Assembly (NCBI GenBank): GCA_045593905.1
Contig: JAZNXL010000059.1
Location: 1 to 29,738, forward strand
Source: RGIG9041 sp045593905
GTDB lineage: Bacteria > Bacillota > Clostridia > Oscillospirales > QAKW01
Length of the DNA stretch: 29,738 nt
Direction of reading: 5' to 3'
In this document: one piece after another, positions 15,909 to 21,999 of the stretch
How positions within the stretch are numbered: the first letter of the stretch is position 1
Layout of the letters: each line of letters begins with the position of its first letter
The notes under the pieces: model-generated
The model's database searches: none
Seen by the model: only the letters and a program-made list of their open reading frames with translations
Told to the model about the DNA's origin: nothing
Made by a program: the position numbers and the translations under genes

Positions 15909-16277
15909 GTTTTTTTCGGCACTCGTTTCAAAAATCAATTCAAACGCTTCTTTGGTTGCGTTGACTAATTTTTGTGTGTATTCTATGTCTGCTAAATCAA
16001 ATAATTTTAAAAAGTCAATGAACTCAAGTTCCGTGTCGAACCAGCAATAAAGCATTTTCATCTTGCTGATGATAACTGGTGCGGACAGAACTTCAAGTTC
16101 GCAAATGCGCTTCGAGTACCCAAACAAGTCTTCCCTTTCGGCAAGCTTTGGGAATTTGGTTTCAAAGCGGATTTGACTTGCCAAACTTGTATCAAGCTCA
16201 AAGATTTTTTCACTTTGTTGTTTTACAAGTTCGCCGTTCACGATTTCTTTCGTTTGAACAGGTAATTTTACTTTCAT
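15903..16277 (-). CDS. Tail assembly chaperone (gpG-like)
   Basis: 124 aa from the ATG at 16277, chosen because AAAGGAGACAAAA lies just upstream. The frame stays open to 16379, but that extension runs through the tRNA-like element and is not credible as protein. The product (MKVKLPVQTKEIVNGELVKQ...) is small and mixed alpha/beta. It sits between the major tail protein and the tape measure, as expected for the chaperone that keeps the tape measure extended during tail assembly. It ends SAEKNL, and its last codons form the slippery site that yields the longer fusion product. Confidence 0.88.
   Translation of the reverse strand: MKVKLPVQTKEIVNGELVKQQSEKIFELDTSLASQIRFETKFPKLAEREDLFGYSKRICELEVLSAPVIISKMKMLYCWFDTELEFIDFLKLFDLADIEYTQKLVNATKEAFELIFETSAEKNL
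15909..15915 (-). promoter_or_regulatory. Programmed -1 ribosomal frameshift site (A AAA AAC)
   Basis: The minus-strand mRNA reads GCC GAA AAA AAC TTA TAA, placing the heptamer A AAA AAC in the correct phase (X XXY YYZ) two codons before the stop of the short chaperone. A -1 slip enters the frame of the 15628-15908 ORF. A weak stem (GGGACT with AGTCTT, mostly G-U at its base) lies just downstream and could act as a stimulator. Confidence 0.88.
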
Positions 16278-16308
16278 TTTTTGTCTCCTTTGCTGTATAA
16301 AGAATGCT

Positions 16309-16376
16309 TGCAAAGTGCAGGATTTGAACCTGCATCTGTCGATACAGCCGACCATTTTGCTTAAACTAACTTTGCA
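16309..16376 (-). tRNA. Short or degenerate tRNA-like element, anticodon uncertain
   Basis: A 68-nt minus-strand element. The acceptor strands TGCAAAGT and ACTTTGCA pair fully. A perfect T-arm GCAGG-TTCAAAT-CCTGC abuts the acceptor. The D-arm is reduced (GTTT/AAAT with a 5-nt loop lacking the usual GG). The anticodon stem is GTCG/CGAC around the 7-nt loop GCTGTAT, giving UGU (Thr) if read canonically, but position 33 is C instead of U. No CCA is encoded. It lies between the tail-protein terminator and the chaperone ribosome site. It could be a divergent phage tRNA, a decayed tRNA, or a tRNA-like RNA structure. Confidence 0.55.
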
Positions 16377-16377
16377 C

Positions 16378-16403
16378 AAAAACGGCTATATCATTAGCCG
16401 TTT
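16378..16403 (-). terminator. Intrinsic terminator after the major tail protein
   Basis: Minus-strand AAACGGCTA and TAGCCGTTT pair over 9 bp around ATGATA, ending in TTTTT. It starts 8 nt after the major tail protein stop. It would let the abundant capsid and tail-tube genes be transcribed more than the tail-assembly genes beyond. Confidence 0.85.
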
Positions 16404-16411
16404 AAATAAAA

Positions 16412-17041
16412 TTATGCTTTTGCTTTTGGTACAGGTACGGTGTCAAGGAATGTCGCGTATGCGCTGTCGGTTGGTAAGCAAGAAATCTTGAAAATCTTTC
16501 TCGTATTGCCGTTTTCGTCAACGTATGCGCTTGAACCTGATGCCGCCATTAAATCAACGCCCTTAATTGTTAAAGGATAAGACACAGTTGATTCGTTTGT
16601 TGTATCTGTGTTTTGAGATAAAGACGTGCCTGCTGGGGATACGTTTACGTTCAAAAACCAAACTTTCTTTGTCTTTTGAACAGGTTTACCCGTTGATGCG
16701 TCTTTAACTACAATATAGCACTCTGCACCAATAGCAATATCTTTGTTGCCTAAAACTTGTGCTTCTGCAAGACCTTGTTCGATTTCTAATTCAAAGCCTA
16801 AATCTTTCTCGAAATCGTCATCTCTTGCAGTCATTTCAAGCGAACCCGTGCTACCCTTGTCGTTAATTTGTGACAAGATGATTTCGCCGTCGCCATATAT
16901 ATCTTTGGTATCAACATTTTTTTCTGTGCTGATTGCCGTTAAATAACCCAATGGTTTAACGGTTGAGCCGTCAATTGAATAAACGCCGTTCTTGCAGTTA
17001 AATTCAATAATGTTTTTACCAGATTTAGAAGGAACTGCCAT
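16412..17041 (-). CDS. Major tail (tube) protein
   Basis: 209 aa with an AAGGAG site. It reads as the phi13/TP901-type tail-tube family: an early IDGSTVKPLGYLTAISTEKN segment followed by DIYGDGEI and MTARDDDFEKDLG, then beta-strands and a conserved-style VWFLNVNVSPAGTSLSQNTD loop and YPLTIKG. Hexameric rings of this protein stack to form the non-contractile tail tube. No Ig-like C-terminal extension is fused. It lies between the neck genes and the chaperones, as expected, and is followed by a strong terminator. Confidence 0.9.
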   Translation of the reverse strand: MAVPSKSGKNIIEFNCKNGVYSIDGSTVKPLGYLTAISTEKNVDTKDIYGDGEIILSQINDKGSTGSLEMTARDDDFEKDLGFELEIEQGLAEAQVLGNKDIAIGAECYIVVKDASTGKPVQKTKKVWFLNVNVSPAGTSLSQNTDTTNESTVSYPLTIKGVDLMAASGSSAYVDENGNTRKIFKISCLPTDSAYATFLDTVPVPKAKA

Positions 17042-17058
17042 TTTTTTTCTCCTTGTTA

Positions 17059-17445
17059 TTATTTGTTAAGTTCATTAACTATAATGTCAATGATTTTATC
17101 TTTGTTTCGCTCAAATGTAGCTCTCATAAAAGGTTTGCCGTTTTTGCTGAACTCAATCAAGTTGGAAAGCGGGATATTGTATCCGTATTCGTTCTTGCCA
17201 CCAACATCTGTGTTGCCGACGTACCTAACATTTTTATACTTATCTGTCCGCATCCAACTGCGCTTAAACTCGCCTGTTTTACCCACAGGGCTGGCTTCTT
17301 CAAACTTATCAACTAAAAAATCCGATGCCTTATCAAGTGCAATCTCTTTTTGAGCCATTAACTCGTTGGAATATTGGTCTAAAATGTCTTTTAATTCTTC
17401 GGCAAGATTAAGTTGATGCCGTCCGCTTTTAGTCTTCCTCGCCAA
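17059..17445 (-). CDS. HK97 gp10-like neck / tail-completion protein
   Basis: 128 aa from a TTG at 17445, 9 nt after AGGGG; an in-frame TTG at 17454 abuts the ribosome site and is less likely. A helical N-terminal half (LAEELKDILDQYSNELMAQK) leads to the characteristic SPVGKTGEFKRSW motif, and later EYGYNIPLSNLIEFS and KPFMRATFERNKDKI. This pattern (P..TG.L+.S, then .P+..P...) defines the HK97-gp10-like putative tail-component family found at the head-tail joint. It overlaps the preceding neck gene by 17 nt. Confidence 0.85.
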   Translation of the reverse strand: MARKTKSGRHQLNLAEELKDILDQYSNELMAQKEIALDKASDFLVDKFEEASPVGKTGEFKRSWMRTDKYKNVRYVGNTDVGGKNEYGYNIPLSNLIEFSKNGKPFMRATFERNKDKIIDIIVNELNK

Positions 17446-17830
17446 TGTACTCAACCCCTAAAGAAAATGTGTGTTCTGTCGACTTTAAGGCATCGTTGTA
17501 GCCCAAGTTAAAACTTTGAAAAGCAATGCCTTGCGCTTGCAAGTGTTTTTTGATAAGCCTTTTGTTTTTGTTGTGCAAATCTTTCGTGTCGTCGGCATAG
17601 CCTTTTGACACAAGAATTATATCACAATCAGCATATCTTGTCAACGTTTCGCCGTCGCCATATACTTCGGGACTGTCCGTTATTTCGCTACGCAAAACGA
17701 TATAACTATCAGGCGTATCTTTTGCTTCTTCGTGCATTGTTTCTTTGTAGATGGGGATTTTGTGCGTTAAATACAAGTCTTTTGTTATGTCCCACAATAT
17801 TTGTATTGGCTCTTTACCGATATAAATCAT
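17429..17830 (-). CDS. Tail completion / terminator-like neck protein (133 aa)
   Basis: Its ATG overlaps the stop of the stopper gene (ATGA). The product has an alpha/beta pattern: IQILWDITKDLYLTH, PDSYIVLRSEITDSPEVYGD, DCDIILVSKGYAD, then a long helix and a final beta pair (HTFSLGVEYIGE). This fits the tail-completion or tail-terminator family (lambda gpU / SPP1 gp17-like), which caps the tail tube and joins it to the head. Here it precedes the gp10-like gene, whereas the reverse order is more usual. The assignment rests on fold pattern and position. Confidence 0.7.
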   Translation of the reverse strand: MIYIGKEPIQILWDITKDLYLTHKIPIYKETMHEEAKDTPDSYIVLRSEITDSPEVYGDGETLTRYADCDIILVSKGYADDTKDLHNKNKRLIKKHLQAQGIAFQSFNLGYNDALKSTEHTFSLGVEYIGEED

Positions 17831-18177
17831 AGGCTTAAAAACTCCCTTACCGCATTTTCGATATCCTTATCTTCTAAAGCAACAACGTTTAACCTGCAAT
17901 CTTTTGGCGATTTCGCTGGCGTTAAAGTCTTGATTTCATATAGCGCGTTTTCCATCCATAAAAACCGTTGGTTTTGATAAAACATCTTGTCGATTTCTAT
18001 ACTATATTGAAACGCCATATTCTGCAACTGCCCTAACTGTTGCGTTTGCACCCCAGCAAGGTTTTTCCTGCCAATAACTTTATGCGCTTGAACAACGACT
18101 TTTTTTCTGTCGCCTGTTTCGGCCTCTACAACAGAGTCAATATCGCACAACAATATAAGTCTTTGTTCGCTAAACAT
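17827..18177 (-). CDS. Head closure (stopper) protein
   Basis: 116 aa from the ATG at 18177, which has a perfect AAAGGAG 9 nt upstream; a longer reading to 18207 has no ribosome site and overlaps the connector by 38 nt. The product is beta-rich (MFSEQRLILLCDIDSVVEAE, then RKKVVVQAHKVIGRKN and ALYEIKTLTPAKSPKDC), consistent with head-closure proteins such as SPP1 gp16, which plug the packaged capsid. The gene order connector-stopper-completion supports this. Sequence identity to known members is not obvious by eye. Confidence 0.7.
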   Translation of the reverse strand: MFSEQRLILLCDIDSVVEAETGDRKKVVVQAHKVIGRKNLAGVQTQQLGQLQNMAFQYSIEIDKMFYQNQRFLWMENALYEIKTLTPAKSPKDCRLNVVALEDKDIENAVREFLSL

Positions 18178-18496
18178 TGACCGCGTCTCCTTTAGTTTTG
18201 ATAGCAAGCTTATTTTTCAAGAGCGTTATTGTTTGGTTGTTAGCAATGTCAGTCTTGTTCATTAACGCTTCCGCGTACAAACAAATCAAAGAATGCCCAA
18301 GTTCGCCTTCGAGCCTTTCCGCACTTATATCGTCTTCAATAAGGTCGGCTGTTGCTCGAATCAAAAAGTTCTTATAATATTCGTCGAGAGGATTTTCTTC
18401 AAAATTTAAATCACCGATTGATAGTTTAAACTTACGCAACAACACATCGCTGTAAACATACTCATACGATACTGGATATATCTTCTCAACTGCCAT
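18170..18496 (-). CDS. Head-tail connector (gp6-like adaptor)
   Basis: 108 aa, mostly helical, with an AAAAGGAG site. Segments such as DEYYKNFLIRATADLIEDD and GHSLICLYAEALMNKTDIAN give the helix-bundle pattern of HK97 gp6/SPP1 gp15-like adaptors, which form a ring under the portal. It is the first gene after the capsid protein, the usual place for this component. It ends in TAG and overlaps the stopper gene by 8 nt. Confidence 0.8.
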   Translation of the reverse strand: MAVEKIYPVSYEYVYSDVLLRKFKLSIGDLNFEENPLDEYYKNFLIRATADLIEDDISAERLEGELGHSLICLYAEALMNKTDIANNQTITLLKNKLAIKTKGDAVNV

Positions 18497-18528
18497 TGCT
18501 AACGCTCCTTTTATTTTTTTAAGTTAAA

Positions 18529-19752
18529 TTAAACCGTTGTGTTCTTTTTGCCGTAAACAAATGAATTTGGAACAGGTGCTGCCGTTACCATCATATGTGC
18601 GGTATATTCTTTAATTCTCTTCTTGTTGGAAACGTCAACGCCAAGTTCCATACCCTTGTTGATGTTTGCTTTGTACCACTTGCCAACGTTGCCGATAATG
18701 AAATCGCCAGCTGCAAGGTTCGGGTCAGCTTCTACAGGGAATGTTGAAAGCCTTGTTAAACCGCCGCCGTTAAGAACTGGTAAAATGTAGTTGCCGTTCT
18801 TATCCTTTGTAAATGTAATGCTGTCAAAGATGTCAGTTGCAACATAAATTTTTGCGCCTGCTCTCTTGCGTACAGGTAAAGCCTTAACGCCAGTTTCAAG
18901 TGCTTCACGGAAGTCTGTAACTGTAGATGCGTATGCAGCAGAAATTGCGCCGAGAGTGATGCCTTTAACGTGGTCATTTAAGCCTGTGCCGTAAATATAA
19001 TCGTTGATAAGAAGTTCACGCATTGATTCGCTAATAAGTGAAATGAGATAATCGGTAAATTCGGCGATTGCCATTGCTTCTTCTTCAAAAGTGATTACGA
19101 TGCTGTCGGTATAGTTACCTGTTGCACCGTTGAGAATGTCCCATTTAACAGATTCGTTTTCTGTTGGTGAAAGTTCACCTTTAACCTTTGCGCCACTCTT
19201 GCTTACGCGGTATGGGAATTTAACCTTGCCCTTAATAGCCGTTGTAACGATGTCACGATAGATTGGGCTTTCAAGTTCTTCTTCGCGAAGAATGTCAAGG
19301 ATAACTTCTTGTGGGATAAAGATGCCACCGTTGTTGATACCGTCAACGCTTGCTGATGGTGCAACATAAGTTTCAGATGTGGTAGTTGTTGCTACGCCTA
19401 AAGCTCTCTTTTCTGCATCTGTAAGCATTGCGTCACGTCTTTGTGTGCTTTCAAATAATACGTATTTAGCAAAAGCCTGTCTAATGTTTACGTTTTCCAT
19501 ATGATTTTTGATACTCCTGTTTTGATTTTGTTCGTTTTCTGCTGCCACATTTTCTTGCGCAGCCTTGATTTTTTCTTCTACGCTTTTGATTGCATTCCTA
19601 ACTTCAAGTGCTTCAGTTGTCGATGTCGCAATCTGTTCGTCCGTCAGCGTATCACGGTGTTCAGCCAATTGCTTTTTAATGGCTGCTTTTCTTGCCTTTA
19701 AACTTTCTAATTCCAAATTCAAGTCACGAAGTTGAATTACGTTGTCAGTCAT
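18529..19752 (-). CDS. Major capsid protein (HK97 fold) with N-terminal scaffold domain
   Basis: 407 aa. Residues 1-85 are a coiled-coil delta (scaffold) domain (LRDLNLELESLKARKAAIKK...). Residues from about 100 form the HK97 fold, with IFIPQEVILDILREEELESP as the start of the capsid domain, a VKFPYRVSKSGAK E-loop-like region and TGLNDHVKGIT typical of the family. The coiled coil is normally removed by the adjacent prohead protease. The start overlaps the protease stop by 8 nt and has GAGGG about 10 nt upstream. An AGGAG also precedes an internal ATG near 19500, probably too distant for efficient use. Confidence 0.95.
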   Translation of the reverse strand: MTDNVIQLRDLNLELESLKARKAAIKKQLAEHRDTLTDEQIATSTTEALEVRNAIKSVEEKIKAAQENVAAENEQNQNRSIKNHMENVNIRQAFAKYVLFESTQRRDAMLTDAEKRALGVATTTTSETYVAPSASVDGINNGGIFIPQEVILDILREEELESPIYRDIVTTAIKGKVKFPYRVSKSGAKVKGELSPTENESVKWDILNGATGNYTDSIVITFEEEAMAIAEFTDYLISLISESMRELLINDYIYGTGLNDHVKGITLGAISAAYASTVTDFREALETGVKALPVRKRAGAKIYVATDIFDSITFTKDKNGNYILPVLNGGGLTRLSTFPVEADPNLAAGDFIIGNVGKWYKANINKGMELGVDVSNKKRIKEYTAHMMVTAAPVPNSFVYGKKNTTV

Positions 19753-20398
19753 CTAACAAACCCTCCAAGTCCTTTATTTTGTTTTCACGTTTAGCCTGTG
19801 CTTCGGCTTCTAAACGTTCTTGTTCTGCTTTTTGTTCAGCTTCAACTCTTGCTTTTTCTTCGTCAACCCTTTTTTGCTCGGTTTCCGCTTTTTGTCTTTG
19901 TGCTATAACTGAAGCTTCTTGATAAGCAGGGAATGGCGTAATCGTAACTTCAAACAATTGGTCAATGTGCGTTATGGTTCGCTTGCCTGTTTCGGGATTT
20001 ACATCGTCACTACAAGTAAAGCCAAAAGACATACCGTCAACAAGTCCTGCTTCGACTAAATTGTAAATGTCGCGTGCGTACTGTGTGTTTGGCAATTCTG
20101 CTTCAAAAAATAAGCCTGTGCCATCAACTTCCATTCGCATATTTACACCGTTTCGAGCAAGAACCTTGTCAGGCTCTACGTTGTGTCCGCCCACCAAATA
20201 CACGTTAGTTAAATCTGTGTTTTCCAATGCTGTTGGCAGTATCGTTTCTCGGATTTTGCCATACCAAAAGTCGTGAATTTCCGTTTCGGTATTGAACAGG
20301 ATTGGATAGCCACGCAATACTAACTTTTTTCCGCCTTCTTGCTTTTCATTAACTCGTGTCTCAAGTCGAACCGACCTATATTCACTACGTTTATCCAT
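19745..20398 (-). CDS. Prohead protease (S78, HK97 family)
   Basis: 217 aa with an AAGGAG site. The N-terminus (KKLVLRGYPILFN) is the conserved strand of the family. Catalytic candidates are H72 in GGHN, S124 in DGMSFGFT, and an acidic/His contribution from HIDQLFEVTITPFPAY (about 144-159). The last 45 residues are a charged Glu/Ala/Lys/Arg coiled coil, common as an extension that tethers the enzyme inside the prohead. The protease trims the capsid delta domain during maturation. It lies between portal and capsid genes, as in HK97. Confidence 0.95.
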   Translation of the reverse strand: MDKRSEYRSVRLETRVNEKQEGGKKLVLRGYPILFNTETEIHDFWYGKIRETILPTALENTDLTNVYLVGGHNVEPDKVLARNGVNMRMEVDGTGLFFEAELPNTQYARDIYNLVEAGLVDGMSFGFTCSDDVNPETGKRTITHIDQLFEVTITPFPAYQEASVIAQRQKAETEQKRVDEEKARVEAEQKAEQERLEAEAQAKRENKIKDLEGLLDD

Positions 20399-20448
20399 TG
20401 CTATCTCCTTTTAATTCTATATCGCCAGCACTTTCGCTGTCGGTATCG

Positions 20449-20682
20449 TTAATCTTGTTTGTCTAATATTTTCTTTGCTTCTTCTTCAGTTAAGCCTACA
20501 CCTATTTCTAACATATTTAAGGCTTGATTAAAGGTGTATTTGCCCTCTTTATAGTCTGCTACTATTTGTGCAAGGCTTTGTAGTTGTCCGACTAATAACG
20601 GCTGTTTAACTACTTGTTGAACATCTTCTACAAGTTCTTTTTCTTCATTAGCCGTCAAGTCTGCCCCCCCCCCCGTCAACAC
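20449..20682 (-). CDS. Probable frameshifted C-terminal extension of the portal
   Basis: A 77-codon frame that could only start independently at a GTG with no ribosome site. It overlaps the end of the portal gene through a run of eleven G. Read from that run it gives GGGADLTANEEKELVEDV and continues as two helical stretches (QSLAQIVADYKEGKYTFNQA, then GLTEEEAKKILDK). The second part, with Q..L..IV.....G......A..ML...G...EEA, matches the short helical tail found at the C-terminus of many Firmicutes phage portals. Removing one G (or adding two) would fuse it in frame to the portal. I read it as part of the portal rather than as a separate gene. Confidence 0.65.
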   Translation of the reverse strand: MLTGGGADLTANEEKELVEDVQQVVKQPLLVGQLQSLAQIVADYKEGKYTFNQALNMLEIGVGLTEEEAKKILDKQD

Positions 20683-21904
20683 TTTCGTTTTGTGTTGTGT
20701 CAGTAGGCGTTTCTTTTACTTTGCCAAGTTGATATTTGTCAGCAATTTCAATGTCAACAGTATCAGCAGTAACTCTGTACTTCTTGCCCCAACCATTTGG
20801 TAATGGTGGTTGGCCTAAATATTCGCGGCACTCGTCTTGGTTAAGAATGCCTGAACGAATTGCAACACTAAACAATGCTGTTCTTGCTTGCAAAGTCGTT
20901 ACCGTTAATGCGTGATAATCAAACTCAATCCTATGCCCAAAGTAGTATTCGTTGACAGTAAATAACTTGTTTGTAAACTCTCGTTCGCATTGAATTGCTA
21001 AAGGTTTAATCGTGTTTGCGATAAACATTTGCATTTCAATTTCGGTTGCTTTATTGTTGATAATTGCTTCGTTGATGCTGAAATAGTTGTAAACGATGTT
21101 GATTACTAATTGCATTAAATCACGATTGACCTGCGTTTCAGTCCAACTTATAGGCGTAACCTGCCACATCTTATCAAAGTAAACAAGACCGTCAACGTTG
21201 TCTGCAAAGTTCGCCTTTACCGCTTCCATTGTGCCTTTGCGGTCTTTGTCCTTAAGCTGACCTGCACCATTAAGGTTGCTTTGTAATATCGCTCTCGGTT
21301 TTTTTGGATTCGCAACATTTACAATTTGTTCGCCTAACGATTTCAAAACGGTTTCGTAAAGCCCCAAGTTGTTTTTCGTTCCGCCCGTTAATGTCGAAAA
21401 CCTGTTAAGGTAAATAAGCGAGTTAAGGTTATACTTCTTGTCTGGCCTGTTTGCTGCGTCGAAAAATTGAACGTACCCGACATTGTTATCAAGAGTGATT
21501 TGTTTATTGCGTACAGGCAACGGATAAATCTGCGACAAGTACCCCGTCTTGCTGTCAAAAATAGGCTCTGCAAACGCATCGTTCTGAACCAACAAGTCCG
21601 TGACAAGATTTTTAATAAATTGCGTGCCGTTTTGCAAGGGATTCGGTTGATAAGTCAAAACCCTTGCCGTAGCGTCTTCCAAATAGTCAACGCTTCCGTT
21701 TTTGTTTACGCGCTTGTGCCAAATCGGTACGCAGCTAAAAATGTCGGCAACCTTTTCAATTGCTGTTCTAACTTCTGGAATATCGTATATCTGGTTGGCG
21801 TAGTTCCAGACAAAATAACGCCAGTCGCCACCGTAATAATTGCCGATAATGCTTCGTATCTCTTTTTGCTTTCTGTTTCGCCTCAAAAAGTCAAATAAAC
21901 CCAT
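20648..21904 (-). CDS. Portal protein (HK97 family)
   Basis: 418 aa from the ATG at 21904, with AGGAG 9 nt upstream (an in-frame TTG at 21910 is less likely). The protein has the family's N-terminal GLFDFLRRNRK, a core with EVRTAIEKVADIFSCVPIWH, the NRFSTLTGGTKNNLG loop region, and the C-terminal helix motif SGILNQDECREYLGQPPLPN. Twelve copies form the vertex channel through which DNA is packaged. In the given sequence it ends shortly after a poly-G run as DGGGGRLDG. A shift at that run would add about 75 residues. A clear promoter lies just upstream. Confidence 0.93.
   Translation of the reverse strand: MGLFDFLRRNRKQKEIRSIIGNYYGGDWRYFVWNYANQIYDIPEVRTAIEKVADIFSCVPIWHKRVNKNGSVDYLEDATARVLTYQPNPLQNGTQFIKNLVTDLLVQNDAFAEPIFDSKTGYLSQIYPLPVRNKQITLDNNVGYVQFFDAANRPDKKYNLNSLIYLNRFSTLTGGTKNNLGLYETVLKSLGEQIVNVANPKKPRAILQSNLNGAGQLKDKDRKGTMEAVKANFADNVDGLVYFDKMWQVTPISWTETQVNRDLMQLVINIVYNYFSINEAIINNKATEIEMQMFIANTIKPLAIQCEREFTNKLFTVNEYYFGHRIEFDYHALTVTTLQARTALFSVAIRSGILNQDECREYLGQPPLPNGWGKKYRVTADTVDIEIADKYQLGKVKETPTDTTQNESVDGGGGRLDG
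20664..20674 (-). repeat. Homopolymeric G11 tract at the portal 3' end
   Basis: Eleven consecutive C on the given strand (G on the mRNA) lie inside the overlap of the portal frame and the +1 frame that encodes a portal-like tail. Such a run is prone to polymerase slippage in the cell and to length errors in sequencing. Confidence 0.95.
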
Positions 21905-21947
21905 CAGCAATCACTCCTTTTTTTATAAACCATAGTAATTCGCCTTT

Positions 21948-21976
21948 ACCATAGCACATTTTTTTAATTTTGTCAA
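21948..21976 (-). promoter_or_regulatory. Sigma-A-type promoter upstream of the portal gene
   Basis: Minus-strand TTGACA (21976-21971), 17-nt spacer, TATGGT (21953-21948) with an extended TGC. It lies in the 95-nt gap between the TerL stop and the portal start and would drive the capsid and neck genes independently of the terminase genes. Confidence 0.8.
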
Positions 21977-21999
21977 GTATTTGTGCCATTTTTTTTGTG

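Noticed and set aside
16278..16379. N-terminal extension of the tail chaperone
   Set aside because: The added residues translate the tRNA-like element; the ATG at 16277 has an excellent ribosome site and gives the usual family length.
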